Source of the DNA: JANNSX01 sp046348995
Lineage (GTDB): Bacteria; Pseudomonadota; Alphaproteobacteria; Rhizobiales; Hyphomicrobiaceae
Assembly: GCA_046348995.1 (NCBI GenBank)
Contig: JAXMDB010000013.1
Coordinates: forward strand, 59,632 to 123,631
Reading direction: 5' to 3'
Length of the DNA stretch: 64,000 nt
In this document: positions 18,402-27,107 of the stretch, piece after piece
Position numbering within the stretch: position 1 is the first letter of the stretch
Layout of the letters: every line of letters begins with the position of its first letter
Notes under the pieces: model-generated
What the model saw: only the letters and a program-made list of their open reading frames with translations
What the model was told of the DNA's origin: nothing
The model's database searches: none
Translations under genes and position numbers: made by a program

Positions 18402-19223
18402 CTATTTGCCGTGGCCTGCCACGCTGTCGGTATCGCGGGTCAGATAGTAGGCGCCGAGGATCGGCAGGAACGTCACGGCGACGATGAAGATCGCGACCAC
18501 GTTCGTGACCGGGCGCTGCCGCGGCCGAATGAGCTCGTCCAGCATCCAGATCGGCAGCGTCTTCGACTCGATGCCCGTGCCCGCCGTGAAGGTCGTGACG
18601 ATCACCTCGTCGAAGGAGAGCGCGAAGGCGAGCATGCCGCCGGCGAGCAGCGCGGTCGCGATGTTGGGCAGGATGACGTGGCGGAAGGTTTGAAAGCCGT
18701 CCGCGCCCAGGTCCATCGATGCCTCGACGAGCGAAGCCGACGTGCGCCTGAAGCGCGCCACCGCATTGTTGTAGACGACGACGATGCAGAACGTCGCGTG
18801 GCCGAGCACGATGCTCCAGAACGAGAACGGGATGTCGGCGGCGTTGAAGGCCGAGCGCAGCGCGATGCCGGTGATGATGCCGGGAAGAGCGATGGGCAGG
18901 ATGAAGAGCAGCGAGATCGCCTCGCGGCCGAAGAACTTCGAGCGCGCCATGGCGGCGGCGGCCATCGTGCCCATGACGAGGGCGAGCGAGGTCGCGATCA
19001 GCGCGACGCGCACCGACAGCCACACCGAGCGCCAGATGTCCTCGCGCTCGAGCACCACGCCGAACCATTTGAGCGTCAGCCCCGGCGGCGGGAACTGATA
19101 GCTCTTCTCCTCCGTCGTGAAGGCGTAGAGCAGGATGAGCAGAAGCGGCAGATGGAGGAACAGCAATCCACCGACGGCGGCGAGCTTCAGAGGCAAGGGC
19201 GCCTTTTGCACGTCAGAGCGCAT
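18402..19223 (-). CDS. ABC transporter permease, PotC type
   Basis: The 273-residue inner-membrane protein has six predicted helices and the permease EAA loop (V-E-A-S-M-D-L-G-A-D-G-F-Q-T-F-R-H-V-I-L-P) at about 170-190. The family (PotC/YdcV) imports polyamines and related cationic solutes. It is the last gene of a four-gene transporter operon and overlaps the preceding permease gene by 11 nt. Confidence 0.92.
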   Translation of the reverse strand: MRSDVQKAPLPLKLAAVGGLLFLHLPLLLILLYAFTTEEKSYQFPPPGLTLKWFGVVLEREDIWRSVWLSVRVALIATSLALVMGTMAAAAMARSKFFGREAISLLFILPIALPGIITGIALRSAFNAADIPFSFWSIVLGHATFCIVVVYNNAVARFRRTSASLVEASMDLGADGFQTFRHVILPNIATALLAGGMLAFALSFDEVIVTTFTAGTGIESKTLPIWMLDELIRPRQRPVTNVVAIFIVAVTFLPILGAYYLTRDTDSVAGHGK

Positions 19224-20160
19224 CGAACGCCCCCATGCGCTTGGCGCCCCAGAGATAGAACCCCATGATGACGATCGGGATCACGGTGAAGGCGGCGGCG
19301 AGCGGGATATTGCCGGCGGTGCCCTGCAGAGAATAGACGGCGAGGCCGAGATAGTAGCTCGAGTTGCCGATGATCTGGGGAATGATGTAGTCGCCGAGCG
19401 TCAGTGAGAACGTGAAGATCGAGCCGGCGACGATGCCCGGAATGGCGAGCGGGAAGATGACGTGCCGGAACGTCGCCTCGGGCGCGGCGCCCAGATCCGA
19501 CGACGCCTCGACGAGCGTCTTGGGCACCCGCTCGAGCGCCGCCTGGATCGGCAGAACCATGTAGGGCAGCCAGATGTAGACGAAGACGATGAAGGTTCCG
19601 AGATAGCTGATCGACAAGGACGGCCCGCCGATCACCGGCGTCGCGAGGATGAGATCGAGCAGCCACGTCAGGTGCAGCGTCTCCGCGATCCAGGTGATGA
19701 TGCCTTCCTTGGCGAGGATGAGCTTCCAGGCATAGACGCGGACCAGATAGCTCGACCAGAGCGGCAGCATGACAGCGAGATAGAACAGCGCCTTCCACCC
19801 GCCCCGGGCATAGCGCGCCGCATAGTAGGCGATCGGGAAGGCGATCGCGGCACAGGCGAGCGTCACCGCGATCGCCATCACGAGCGAGCGCAGGATGATG
19901 TCGAGATTGGCCGGCGCCAGCAGCTCGGCGAAGGTCTTCAGCGTCGGCTCGTAGACGATGACGCCCGAGAACTCGTCGATGGAGAAGAAGGCGTAGACGA
20001 GCAGCGCCAGCAGCGAGCCGATGTAGACGACGCCGATCCAGGCGAGCGGCAGCGTCAGAAGCGAGGCGAGCAGCACGCCGGGGCGGCGATAGAGGAAGTC
20101 GGCGAGGGCGCCGAGGCGCCCGGTTGCCTCGCCCTTCGAGGACAGGGCCGCGGCCGTCAT
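19213..20160 (-). CDS. ABC transporter permease, PotB type
   Basis: This 315-residue permease has an extended N terminus and six hydrophobic segments. The EAA loop reads V-E-A-S-S-D-L-G-A-A-P-E-A-T-F-R-H-V-I-F-P near residue 215. It pairs with the PotC-type permease downstream. ATG 20160 overlaps the stop of the ATPase gene in an ATGA arrangement (20157-20160), the usual sign of translational coupling; a start 39 nt upstream would run deep into that gene. Confidence 0.92.
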   Translation of the reverse strand: MTAAALSSKGEATGRLGALADFLYRRPGVLLASLLTLPLAWIGVVYIGSLLALLVYAFFSIDEFSGVIVYEPTLKTFAELLAPANLDIILRSLVMAIAVTLACAAIAFPIAYYAARYARGGWKALFYLAVMLPLWSSYLVRVYAWKLILAKEGIITWIAETLHLTWLLDLILATPVIGGPSLSISYLGTFIVFVYIWLPYMVLPIQAALERVPKTLVEASSDLGAAPEATFRHVIFPLAIPGIVAGSIFTFSLTLGDYIIPQIIGNSSYYLGLAVYSLQGTAGNIPLAAAFTVIPIVIMGFYLWGAKRMGAFDAL

Positions 20161-21167
20161 GCGTCCGGTCCCATGACGTGCACGGCGGCAGCCGGCCAAT
20201 GCAGCACAACGCGGTCGCCGGGCTTCTCGGCGGCGATGCCGGGAACAGCTGCCGTGATCTCGCTCCCCTCCGCCCGCACGCCGAGCCGCGTGACGGCGCC
20301 TTGATACTGCACCGTCTCGACGACGCCTTCGATACGCGCACGATCGGACGGCACGGCGGCACCATCACGGGCGATGGCGATCTTCTCGGCGCGTAGGCTA
20401 CCCCAGCCGGATTTGCCCGCGAGCCGCTTCGTCAAGTCTGGGGACAGCAGGTTCGACGAGCCGACGAAATCGGCGACGAAGCGATTGCGTGGACGCTCGT
20501 AGACTTCGGACGGCGTCCCCACCTGGATGATCTTGCCGTCGTTGAAGACGGCGACGCGATCGGCCATCGACAAGGCTTCGCCCTGGTCGTGCGTCACGAA
20601 GACGAAGGTGATGCCGACCTCGCGCTGCAGCGATTTGAGCTCGAGCTGCATCTGCTCGCGCAGCTTCAGGTCGAGCGCGCCGAGCGGCTCGTCCAGCAAC
20701 AGCACCTTGGGCTCGTTGACGAGCGCGCGCGCAAGCGCCACGCGCTGGCGCTGGCCGCCCGACAGTTGCGAGGGCTTGCGGGTATCGTACCCGTCGAGCT
20801 TCATCATTTTAAGCGCGGCTCGCGCCTTCTCGAGGCGCTGCTCGCGCGCCACGCCGCGGATCATGAGCCCATAGGCGACGTTGTCGCCGACCGACATGTG
20901 CGGGAACAGCGCGTAGTCCTGAAAGACCGTATTCACGTTGCGCCTGTAGGGCGGCACGCCCTCGGCCGTCACGCCCGCGATCTCGATATGGCCCGCATCC
21001 GGCTGCTCGAAGCCGGCGATCAGCCTCAAGCACGTCGTCTTGCCCGAGCCCGAGGGGCCGAGCATGGCGAAGAACTCGCCCTCGGCGATCTCGAGGCTCA
21101 CGTCGTCGACGGCGCGCACGGTGCCGAAGATGCGTGAGACGCGCTCGAATTTGACGGCAGCCGCCAT
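20157..21167 (-). CDS. ABC transporter ATP-binding protein, PotA type
   Basis: The 336-residue ATPase has Walker A G-P-S-G-S-G-K-T-T near residue 39, the Q-loop in F-Q-D-Y-A-L-F-P-H-M, the signature L-S-G-G-Q-R-Q-R-V, Walker B L-L-L-D-E-P-L-G-A-L-D and the switch His in V-F-V-T-H-D-Q. A C-terminal TOBE domain (R-A-E-K-I-A-I ... V-E-T-V-Q-Y-Q-G) is present. It energises import by the two permeases. Start ATG 21167 begins M-A-A-A-V-K-F-E-R-V, the normal opening. Confidence 0.94.
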   Translation of the reverse strand: MAAAVKFERVSRIFGTVRAVDDVSLEIAEGEFFAMLGPSGSGKTTCLRLIAGFEQPDAGHIEIAGVTAEGVPPYRRNVNTVFQDYALFPHMSVGDNVAYGLMIRGVAREQRLEKARAALKMMKLDGYDTRKPSQLSGGQRQRVALARALVNEPKVLLLDEPLGALDLKLREQMQLELKSLQREVGITFVFVTHDQGEALSMADRVAVFNDGKIIQVGTPSEVYERPRNRFVADFVGSSNLLSPDLTKRLAGKSGWGSLRAEKIAIARDGAAVPSDRARIEGVVETVQYQGAVTRLGVRAEGSEITAAVPGIAAEKPGDRVVLHWPAAAVHVMGPDA

Positions 21168-21231
21168 GGGCCCTCGCTCGGAATAGTCCGGATGCGCCAA
21201 GTACAAAACTGAGAAATCAACGACGTAATGT

Positions 21232-21303
21232 AGAGTCAGACCCTTGAGGGTCTGACTCTTCCATTGACCTCGGCGTATAGGTCAGACCCGCAGGGTCCGA
21301 CCC
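21232..21303. terminator. Hairpin between binding-protein and ATPase genes
   Basis: A perfect 12-bp stem AGAGTCAGACCC / GGGTCTGACTCT (21232-21259, loop TTGA) is followed by a weaker related hairpin (GGTCAGACCC..GGGTCCGACC, 21280-21300). It lies in the 145-nt gap between the abundant periplasmic binding-protein gene and the rest of the operon, where partial termination or mRNA stabilisation would raise binding-protein levels. There is no strong T-run, so a REP-like role is also possible. Confidence 0.5.
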
Positions 21304-21312
21304 TCGGGGAGA

Positions 21313-22479
21313 CTACCGTCCGCCCAGCACCGCGATGTAGTCGGAGACCCAGCGGTAGTAGGGGACGCAGCCCTCCGCCTGACTCGCGCATTTGGCGACG
21401 GGCGTCCGCCAGAAGTGGATCTTCTCGAAGGTGCCGGCGCCGTTCGTGTCGCAACCCGCATCCGTCAGAAGCGCGTTGCCCTTGCAGGCAGCGGGCACGG
21501 CCGGCACGGAGCCGAACCACGCCGCAAGGTCGCCCTGCAGCTTCGGATTGATCGAATGCTCGAGCCACATGTAGGCGCAGTTGGGATGGGCGGCTTCCGA
21601 ATGCATCATCGTCGTGTCGGCCCAGCCCGTGGCGCCTTCCTCCGGGATCGTCGAGCCGACCGGCTGCTTCTCGCCGGCGAGCAGGTTCACCTGGAACGGC
21701 CACGACGAGGAGGCAGCGACCCCCTCGTTCTTGAAGTCGTCGATCTGCACCATGGCGTCGTGCCAGTAGCGGCCGACGAGCTGGCGCTGACCACGCAGCA
21801 GGTCGAGCGCCGCCTTGTACTGGGCTTCGGTCAGCTCATAGGGATCCTTGATGCCGAGATCGGGCTTCGTCTTCATGAGATAGAGCGCGGCGTCGGCGAT
21901 GTAGATCGGTCCGTCGAACGCCTGCACGCGGCCCTTGTTGGGCTTGCCGTCGGGGAAGTCCATCGCCTCGAAGACGACGTTCCAGCTCTTGGGCGCCTCG
22001 GGGAACACCTTCGTGTTGTACAGGAGCACGTTGGCACCCCACTGGTAGGGCACGCCGTAGTGCTTGCCGTCGACAGTGTGCCAGGGCGCATTCTGCAGGC
22101 GCTCATCGACCGTGCCCCAGCTCTTGATGAGCGAGGTATTGATTTCCTGCACACGCTTGCCGGAGATCAGGCGGAGCGAGGCGTCGCCCGAGGCGGTGAC
22201 GAGGTCGAAGCCGCCCTCGTTCATGAGAGCGACCATCTCGTCAGAGGTGCCCGCCGTCTTGATGTTGACCTTGCAGCCCGACGACTTCTCGAAGTCGGTC
22301 ACCCAATCGTAGCTCTTGTCCGTCTCGCCGCGCTCGATGTAGCCCGGCCAGGCGACGATATCGACCTGGCCTTCGCCGGCGCCGACCTCGGTCTTCATTT
22401 CGGCCGCAGCGACGGGTGACGTTGCGATGGCGACGGCGGCGAAACCGGCCAGCGCCCACATGGTCTTCTGCATGATCAT
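21313..22479 (-). CDS. ABC transporter substrate-binding protein, PotD/YdcS type
   Basis: The 388-residue product has a signal peptide (MWALAGFAAVAIATSPVAAA). The mature part reads V-D-I-V-A-W-P-G-Y-I-E-R-G, then F-E-K-S-S-G-C-K-V-N and the D-L-V-T-A-S-G-D-A-S motif, as in spermidine/putrescine-like binding proteins of the YdcS group. It is first in the operon binding protein-ATPase-permease-permease. Four Cys near the C terminus may form disulphides. The solute is likely a polyamine or related cation but cannot be fixed. Confidence 0.92.
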   Translation of the reverse strand: MIMQKTMWALAGFAAVAIATSPVAAAEMKTEVGAGEGQVDIVAWPGYIERGETDKSYDWVTDFEKSSGCKVNIKTAGTSDEMVALMNEGGFDLVTASGDASLRLISGKRVQEINTSLIKSWGTVDERLQNAPWHTVDGKHYGVPYQWGANVLLYNTKVFPEAPKSWNVVFEAMDFPDGKPNKGRVQAFDGPIYIADAALYLMKTKPDLGIKDPYELTEAQYKAALDLLRGQRQLVGRYWHDAMVQIDDFKNEGVAASSSWPFQVNLLAGEKQPVGSTIPEEGATGWADTTMMHSEAAHPNCAYMWLEHSINPKLQGDLAAWFGSVPAVPAACKGNALLTDAGCDTNGAGTFEKIHFWRTPVAKCASQAEGCVPYYRWVSDYIAVLGGR

Positions 22480-22581
22480 TGGACCTCCCTTGTGCCCGTC
22501 GTGAAGAGCTGCCTTCGCGTTGCGGGCTTCGATGCGACATTTATGCAGGGGCGAAGCGAGGCGGTAAAGGGGGATGCGAGG

Positions 22582-22878
22582 TTAACCCGCCGCTTGCCGC
22601 CAGACAGCATAGCGCAAACGGGCGATGCGGTAGGCGTCGAGCAGGGACACGGCATAGACGAGAACGCCGCCGGCATGCCGTCCGATGAACGAGGCATCCG
22701 GTGGCGCCGCCTTGGAGGTCAACCATCCGAGGATGATCATGAAGAACAGGAACGTCATCGCGCGTTGTGTGAGCCCGAGCCAGATGTGGCCACTCGCCGG
22801 GAGCACGATCGCTGCGGCGAGAACGAGGTAGGGATTGACGGGCTTGCGGCGCGCCGTGCCGTTACTTTCCTCACTCAT
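22582..22878 (-). CDS. Small three-helix membrane protein
   Basis: The 98-residue protein has hydrophobic segments near 20-38, 42-58 and 70-85 and the motif G-H-I-W-L-G-L. Its start overlaps the stop of the upstream gene by 4 nt (ATGA, 22875-22878), so the two are translated together. It is the last gene of the permease operon. The short P-x-S-G-H-x-W-x-G-L segment recalls small DUF5683/TM2-like proteins, but I do not claim a family. Confidence 0.7.
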   Translation of the reverse strand: MSEESNGTARRKPVNPYLVLAAAIVLPASGHIWLGLTQRAMTFLFFMIILGWLTSKAAPPDASFIGRHAGGVLVYAVSLLDAYRIARLRYAVWRQAAG

Positions 22879-23552
22879 CGCTTGAACGTCTCCTCCGCGC
22901 CTTGGATCGCTTCCGCCAACATCACGGCCCGCTGCAGCAGCGCGAGGGCATTGTCCCTGGTCAATGTCGCACCCTCGAACGAGGCCTGCCGGGTGACGAG
23001 GTAGCGGGCACGATCGCCTTCCGCCGCAAGCCACGTCAGACGGACGTGGCGCCCCGTGACAAGGATCTCCTTGCCACGAGGATCCCGCAAGAAGTCGGCA
23101 TGATGCTCGACCACGTCGAGCAAGAGCGTCGCGCGAGCGGTGCCGGCACGGATGTGGGCATGCTCGGGCCAGCCAGACGGGGTCGCGACCTCGATGCCGA
23201 GCTCCCCGAACGGCGACCAGTATTCGAGATTGCGGGGGCGCATCATGACCGAGAGCGTGCCTTCGACCGGCCGTGCCATCTCTGCTGTCACCATCATCCA
23301 CAATGACGGCAGCTTGCGAAGTGCGATGATGTCGAGGTGCGGCTCGATGCGGATCTTGCGGCCCGCGAACAGGCCCTCGATCGTCGGGTAGTCGATCGAA
23401 GTCTGCGTCACGACCGGATTGTCGATGAGCGCCATCGCCTCGCTCATGTAGGCCGCGCGCGCGCCGCGCGTTCGCTTGACGCCGCGCAGATGCAGCCAGG
23501 CCAGCGACGCGAGAGCTCCGGCCGAGAGCAAACCGGCCATGACGGGTGTCAT
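22875..23552 (-). CDS. Membrane-anchored protein of unknown function
   Basis: The 225-residue protein has one N-terminal hydrophobic segment (V-M-A-G-L-L-S-A-G-A-L-A-S-L-A-W-L) and a soluble domain with I-D-Y-P-T-I-E-G, R-K-I-R-I-E-P-H-L-D and W-S-P-F-G-E-L-G-I-E-V. No enzyme motif is visible. It lies 37 nt downstream of the APC permease gene and overlaps the next gene by 4 nt, so it belongs to the same operon. I do not recognise the family. Confidence 0.7.
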   Translation of the reverse strand: MTPVMAGLLSAGALASLAWLHLRGVKRTRGARAAYMSEAMALIDNPVVTQTSIDYPTIEGLFAGRKIRIEPHLDIIALRKLPSLWMMVTAEMARPVEGTLSVMMRPRNLEYWSPFGELGIEVATPSGWPEHAHIRAGTARATLLLDVVEHHADFLRDPRGKEILVTGRHVRLTWLAAEGDRARYLVTRQASFEGATLTRDNALALLQRAVMLAEAIQGAEETFKR

Positions 23553-23589
23553 GGCCGGCTCGCGTCGTCGCGTCTCATGTGCCGAAGGG

Positions 23590-25005
23590 TCAATAGCCCA
23601 CCGGCTTCGGCCAAGGCATCGAGAACTGCGCGCCCCGGGCGACATACTTGTAGCGGTAGAAGTGGAACCACAGCGAGACGATGCCATAGAAGGCCACCAT
23701 CGCGATCAGCTGCGTGCCGAAGCCGAGGAAGATCGCGAAGTACGTGATGGTGCAGAGCAGAAGCAGAATGATCGCAGGCAGCGGATGGAACGGATGCACA
23801 TAGCCGCGCCGGATCGAGCCGATCGGCCACTTGGACCGGAACATCATCACGTTGATCGACATGAAGGTGTACTGAAGCACGCCCGAGAGGATCGAGAAGG
23901 TGATGGCCTGATTCAAGTCGGCGATGAACGCAAAGGCCAACGCAATCGGCATCAGGAACAAGATCGCCCGATGCGGCGTCCGGTATCGCGGATGCACGGC
24001 GCTGAACCACGCCGGCAGGTAGCGGTCGCGGCCGAGCGAGAACCAGGCCCGGCCGGCGTCGTTGATGCAGCCATTGGCGGAGGCGAGCGCCGACAGCACG
24101 GTGCCCCAGAACAGCAGGAACTCGAGCGTCGGGCTTCCCACCACGCGCGCCGCGTCGAACAGCGGGAAGAACGTCGTGCCGAGATACTGCCAGGGCAGCA
24201 GGCTCGCGCACACGTACCAGGTCAGTGTCGCCGCGATCAGCAGCGTGATCATGCCGCTCATGGTGCCGAGCGGCAGCGAGCGCGCGGGCGACCGCACCTC
24301 CTCCGCCGCTTGGGTCGTGCCTTCGATACCGAGGTAGTACCAGATGCCGAACTGCATGGCCGCGACGACGCCCATCCAGCCATAGGGCAACGCATTCGAC
24401 GGCGTGACCATCTCCCCGAGCTTCAGCACGACGCCTTGGCTCCAGGGCTGTACGGAGAAGAACAGCACGACGATCGAGAGGTAGGCGAGCGCGGTGATGA
24501 CGAAGTTGACGTTCAACGTCATCAAGATGCCGCGATAGTTGAGCCACACGAGGAAGACAATGGAGAGCACGAGAAAGGCGTCGTGTGTCACCCCCACGGC
24601 GCCACCATTGGCCGCCACAGTCGCGATCAGGTCGCCCGCGAGGATCGCATCGGAGACTTCCAGCATCGTGTAGGCGAAGACGAGATAGAGGGCGACGTTG
24701 AACGCCATCAACGGGCCGACGATGTGCTTGGCCTGGGCGTACTGCCCACCCGCAGCGGCGACCGTCGAGGTCACCTCCGAGTCGATCATGGCGACGCTGG
24801 TGTAGAGTAGACCAATGACCCAGAGCGCGATCAGCGCTCCGAGCGTGCCACCTTTGTCGGCCGAGAAGTTCCAGCCAGTGAATTCACCGACGAGCACGAT
24901 GCCGACGCCGAGCGCCCAGACGTGGACGGGCCCGAGCACGCGCAAGAGTGAGATTCGTTCGGTTACCGGGGCGCCGGCTGCGGGCGCCGTTCCTGCGACT
25001 GCCAT
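23590..25005 (-). CDS. APC-family amino acid permease
   Basis: The 471-residue transporter has about 12 membrane segments. The N-terminal helix 1 reads H-V-W-A-L-G-V-G-I-V-L-V-G-E-F-T-G-W-N, the pattern of the ethanolamine/amino acid permease (EutP-like) branch, and helix 6 holds Y-Y-L-G-I-E-G-T-T-Q-A-A-E-E. The substrate is likely an amino acid or amine. It lies within an operon of small membrane proteins (25016-25957) and is divergent from an XRE-cupin regulator of the type that often controls amine catabolism. Confidence 0.9.
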   Translation of the reverse strand: MAVAGTAPAAGAPVTERISLLRVLGPVHVWALGVGIVLVGEFTGWNFSADKGGTLGALIALWVIGLLYTSVAMIDSEVTSTVAAAGGQYAQAKHIVGPLMAFNVALYLVFAYTMLEVSDAILAGDLIATVAANGGAVGVTHDAFLVLSIVFLVWLNYRGILMTLNVNFVITALAYLSIVVLFFSVQPWSQGVVLKLGEMVTPSNALPYGWMGVVAAMQFGIWYYLGIEGTTQAAEEVRSPARSLPLGTMSGMITLLIAATLTWYVCASLLPWQYLGTTFFPLFDAARVVGSPTLEFLLFWGTVLSALASANGCINDAGRAWFSLGRDRYLPAWFSAVHPRYRTPHRAILFLMPIALAFAFIADLNQAITFSILSGVLQYTFMSINVMMFRSKWPIGSIRRGYVHPFHPLPAIILLLLCTITYFAIFLGFGTQLIAMVAFYGIVSLWFHFYRYKYVARGAQFSMPWPKPVGY

Positions 25006-25015
25006 GTCCTTCCCC

Positions 25016-25216
25016 CTATCTTACTTCATGCTTTTCGGACACGGCCTCGATCTCGCCTTCGCGAGAGGAGGTCAGCATCGCTTCGGACGTGGTGCTGTCG
25101 GTCTTGATCCAATCGTAGATCATCCAGACGATGAGGATGGCCGAGATGATCCAGGCCGCCCATTCGATGGCGTACCAGGTCGGATCGAGCGTTGACGGCG
25201 GGAAATCGAGCTTCAT
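25016..25216 (-). CDS. 66-residue single-helix membrane protein
   Basis: One membrane helix (A-W-I-I-S-A-I-L-I-V-W-M-I-Y-D-W-I) is preceded by a short polar N terminus and followed by a charged tail rich in Glu and Lys. GAGGAG stands just upstream of the ATG. It sits between two other small membrane genes and the permease with 10-12-nt gaps. It may be an accessory subunit of the permease. Confidence 0.72.
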   Translation of the reverse strand: MKLDFPPSTLDPTWYAIEWAAWIISAILIVWMIYDWIKTDSTTSEAMLTSSREGEIEAVSEKHEVR

Positions 25217-25228
25217 GTGCGCATCTCC

Positions 25229-25651
25229 TCAGCTCTTGCCATCGAATTTCTCGGCGATCACCTCCCGGTACTCCCGGTCCGACATCTTGAACAGGAACAG
25301 GAAGTAGCCGAGCAGCACGGCGGTCATGACGGCGAGCGAGAGCCAATCGATCGTGTAGTTGAAGCGCTTCTGAATGATGTCTTGTGCATTGACGCAAGCC
25401 GGCGAGCCCTCTGGCGGGTTGGCCGGACAGCTCGCCGCGTAGCCGAGCTTCTCCCATTGGGCGGCCTGTGCCGGTGTCTGGCCGAGTTGCTCCCAGGTTG
25501 CGTTCTCGATAACCGGCAGGTCCTCCTTCGCCGCACCCGCAAGCCCCATTTTAAGCGGCAGCCAGAGGGCCACGAAAATCGCAATGACCAGGAACACGAT
25601 GTCGACGAATTGCATCGCCGCGCTCTGTTGCGGCGGTTGATAGCGTGCCAT
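25229..25651 (-). CDS. Two-helix membrane protein with Cys-bearing loop
   Basis: The 140-residue protein has helices near residues 15-33 and 107-125. The loop between them carries a likely disulphide pair (A-S-C-P-A-N ... S-P-A-C-V-N) and should face the periplasm. The short C-terminal tail is charged. It is the second gene of the operon leading to the APC permease. I do not recognise the family. Confidence 0.74.
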   Translation of the reverse strand: MARYQPPQQSAAMQFVDIVFLVIAIFVALWLPLKMGLAGAAKEDLPVIENATWEQLGQTPAQAAQWEKLGYAASCPANPPEGSPACVNAQDIIQKRFNYTIDWLSLAVMTAVLLGYFLFLFKMSDREYREVIAEKFDGKS

Positions 25652-25663
25652 CCCGATGTCTCC

Positions 25664-25957
25664 CTATGACCTGCGCTCGCGCATGGCGTCGAGGTTCTTG
25701 ATGTCGAGGCCGTAGATGAAATCCTTGTCCTCGGCATAGTGCTTCACCATCGCGGAGATGGAGGCAGTGTTGAAGATCAGCACCAGAGCCGCCGCGACGC
25801 TGGCGACGATCCGGACGTTGCCGTCGGGAATGAGCGGCCAGATCATGTAAAGAGTGAACAAGGTGACGATCCATAGGATCGCGACGAGGGTCAGAGCCCA
25901 TCGCCGGTCGTTCGCATACATGGAGTCAATGCGTGGATCACGCCCTTCAGCTGGCAT
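25664..25957 (-). CDS. Two-helix membrane protein, first gene of the permease operon
   Basis: The 97-residue protein has two hydrophobic segments (W-A-L-T-L-V-A-I-L-W-I-V-T-L-F-T-L-Y and I-V-A-S-V-A-A-A-L-V-L-I-F) and a charged C-terminal tail with A-E-D-K-D-F-I-Y-G-L-D. I chose ATG 25957 because the next in-frame start upstream adds residues unlike the rest. It heads a tightly spaced minus-strand operon down to 22582. Confidence 0.72.
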   Translation of the reverse strand: MPAEGRDPRIDSMYANDRRWALTLVAILWIVTLFTLYMIWPLIPDGNVRIVASVAAALVLIFNTASISAMVKHYAEDKDFIYGLDIKNLDAMRERRS

Positions 25958-26476
25958 TAGGCTCTCCCCTTTTTGCAGCGCTCGCGCGGCGCCGATGTCC
26001 GTCCCGACGCCCTCGTTCGGCGACAAAGCTGCGGCCGAGACTGGCGTCTTTCGTCCCTCCGTCCGGCTGGACGGCGCTGATGCGCCGAGCCCTTTTGGGC
26101 TTTCCTCAGCCGAAACAACTTTTCATATGCTTTCATGATTGGTGCACGGGCGCAACAATTTCCGACAGCACTTCTCTCACTTGTCCAAAGTCAAGGCATT
26201 GCGGTTTGCGGCCTGCCGCAGATCCGGCGCGAGCGCTTCGACCGTAGTAGCGTGGCGTCTCCAAATTGGCTGCGCGGGCAAGTCAGGCGCCTTTTCATCG
26301 GCCCGGCGAGTCGCTACGTCAGGGAGGCTCGGCATTTCGACGGGCTCTCGAACGGGATTGGCAAGCACGTGAGCCGTAGAGACAAATCGCGGGTGGACTT
26401 TCCCGAGGCGGGTAGTAGCCGGACCTCGGCGGCCCGAGCCTTCGCGCAAGACCCGCACACCTCGACGACGAGCCCC
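25958..26476. promoter_or_regulatory. Divergent intergenic region of permease operon and XRE-cupin gene
   Basis: About 520 bases separate the two divergent units, and an A/T-richer patch at 26108-26140 (CAACTTTTCATATGCTTTCATGATTGG) stands out against GC-rich surroundings. It contains the partial symmetry TTCATATG..TTCATGA. This is the likeliest place for the regulator's operator, but no box can be proved. Confidence 0.35.
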
Positions 26477-27046
26477 ATGGCGCTCGAGGAATCGATCGGA
26501 CGTGCGGTGCGCAAGTTCCGCGAGCAGCTCGACATGACGATCATCGAGCTCGCGAAGGCGGCCGGCATGTCGGCGGGCATGCTGTCAAAGATCGAGAACG
26601 GCGCGACCTCGCCCTCGCTGTCCTCGCTGCAGGCGCTCTCGCAGGCGCTGCACGTGCCTGTCACCGCGCTCTTCAAAGGCTTCGAGGAGACACGCGACGC
26701 GACCTATGTGAATGCCGGGTCAGGCCTCACCATCGAGCGGCGCGGCACACGGGCGGGCCACCAGTACCAGCTCCTCGGGCACACGCCGCGCGGCCCTCTG
26801 ATCGTCGAGCCGTATCTCATCACGCTTTCGGAAAAATCCGACGTCTTCCCGATCTTCCAGCACGACGGGCTCGAGTTCATCTTCATGCTCGAAGGCGAGG
26901 TCGTCTACCGGCACGGCAACCGCACCTATCGGTTGCTCCCCGGCGACAGCCTCTATTTCGACTCGGACGCGCCCCACGGGCCCGAAGAGCTCCGCAAGCT
27001 GCCGATCCGGTTCCTGTCGGTCATCACGTATATTCGGGAGGATTGA
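26477..27046 (+). CDS. XRE-family regulator with C-terminal cupin domain
   Basis: The 189-residue protein has an N-terminal helix-turn-helix (residues 8-62: V-R-K-F-R, L-A-K-A-A-G-M-S-A-G-M-L-S-K-I-E-N-G) and a C-terminal cupin (about 115-180: D-G-L-E-F-I-F-M-L-E-G-E-V and P-G-D-S-L-Y-F-D-S). This PuuR/SinR-like layout senses amines, amino acids or related ligands. ATG 26477 was chosen over an in-frame ATG at 26135 because the HTH starts a few residues later and the upstream extension is low-complexity. It probably controls the divergent permease operon. Confidence 0.9.
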   Translation: MALEESIGRAVRKFREQLDMTIIELAKAAGMSAGMLSKIENGATSPSLSSLQALSQALHVPVTALFKGFEETRDATYVNAGSGLTIERRGTRAGHQYQLLGHTPRGPLIVEPYLITLSEKSDVFPIFQHDGLEFIFMLEGEVVYRHGNRTYRLLPGDSLYFDSDAPHGPEELRKLPIRFLSVITYIRED

Positions 27047-27065
27047 GCGGTCGCCGGCGCCGATT

Positions 27066-27096
27066 CTGTAGGGGCGACCGCCGGTCGCCCCTACAA
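27066..27096. repeat. Dispersed GC-rich palindromic repeat (copy 3)
   Basis: A near-perfect palindrome TGTAGGGGCGACCG / CCGGTCGCCCCTACA lies in the 61-base gap between the convergent XRE-cupin and dioxygenase genes, and may double as a bidirectional terminator. It belongs with the units at 5415-5503 and 16306-16382. Confidence 0.65.
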
Positions 27097-27107
27097 GTTC
27101 AACCGCC

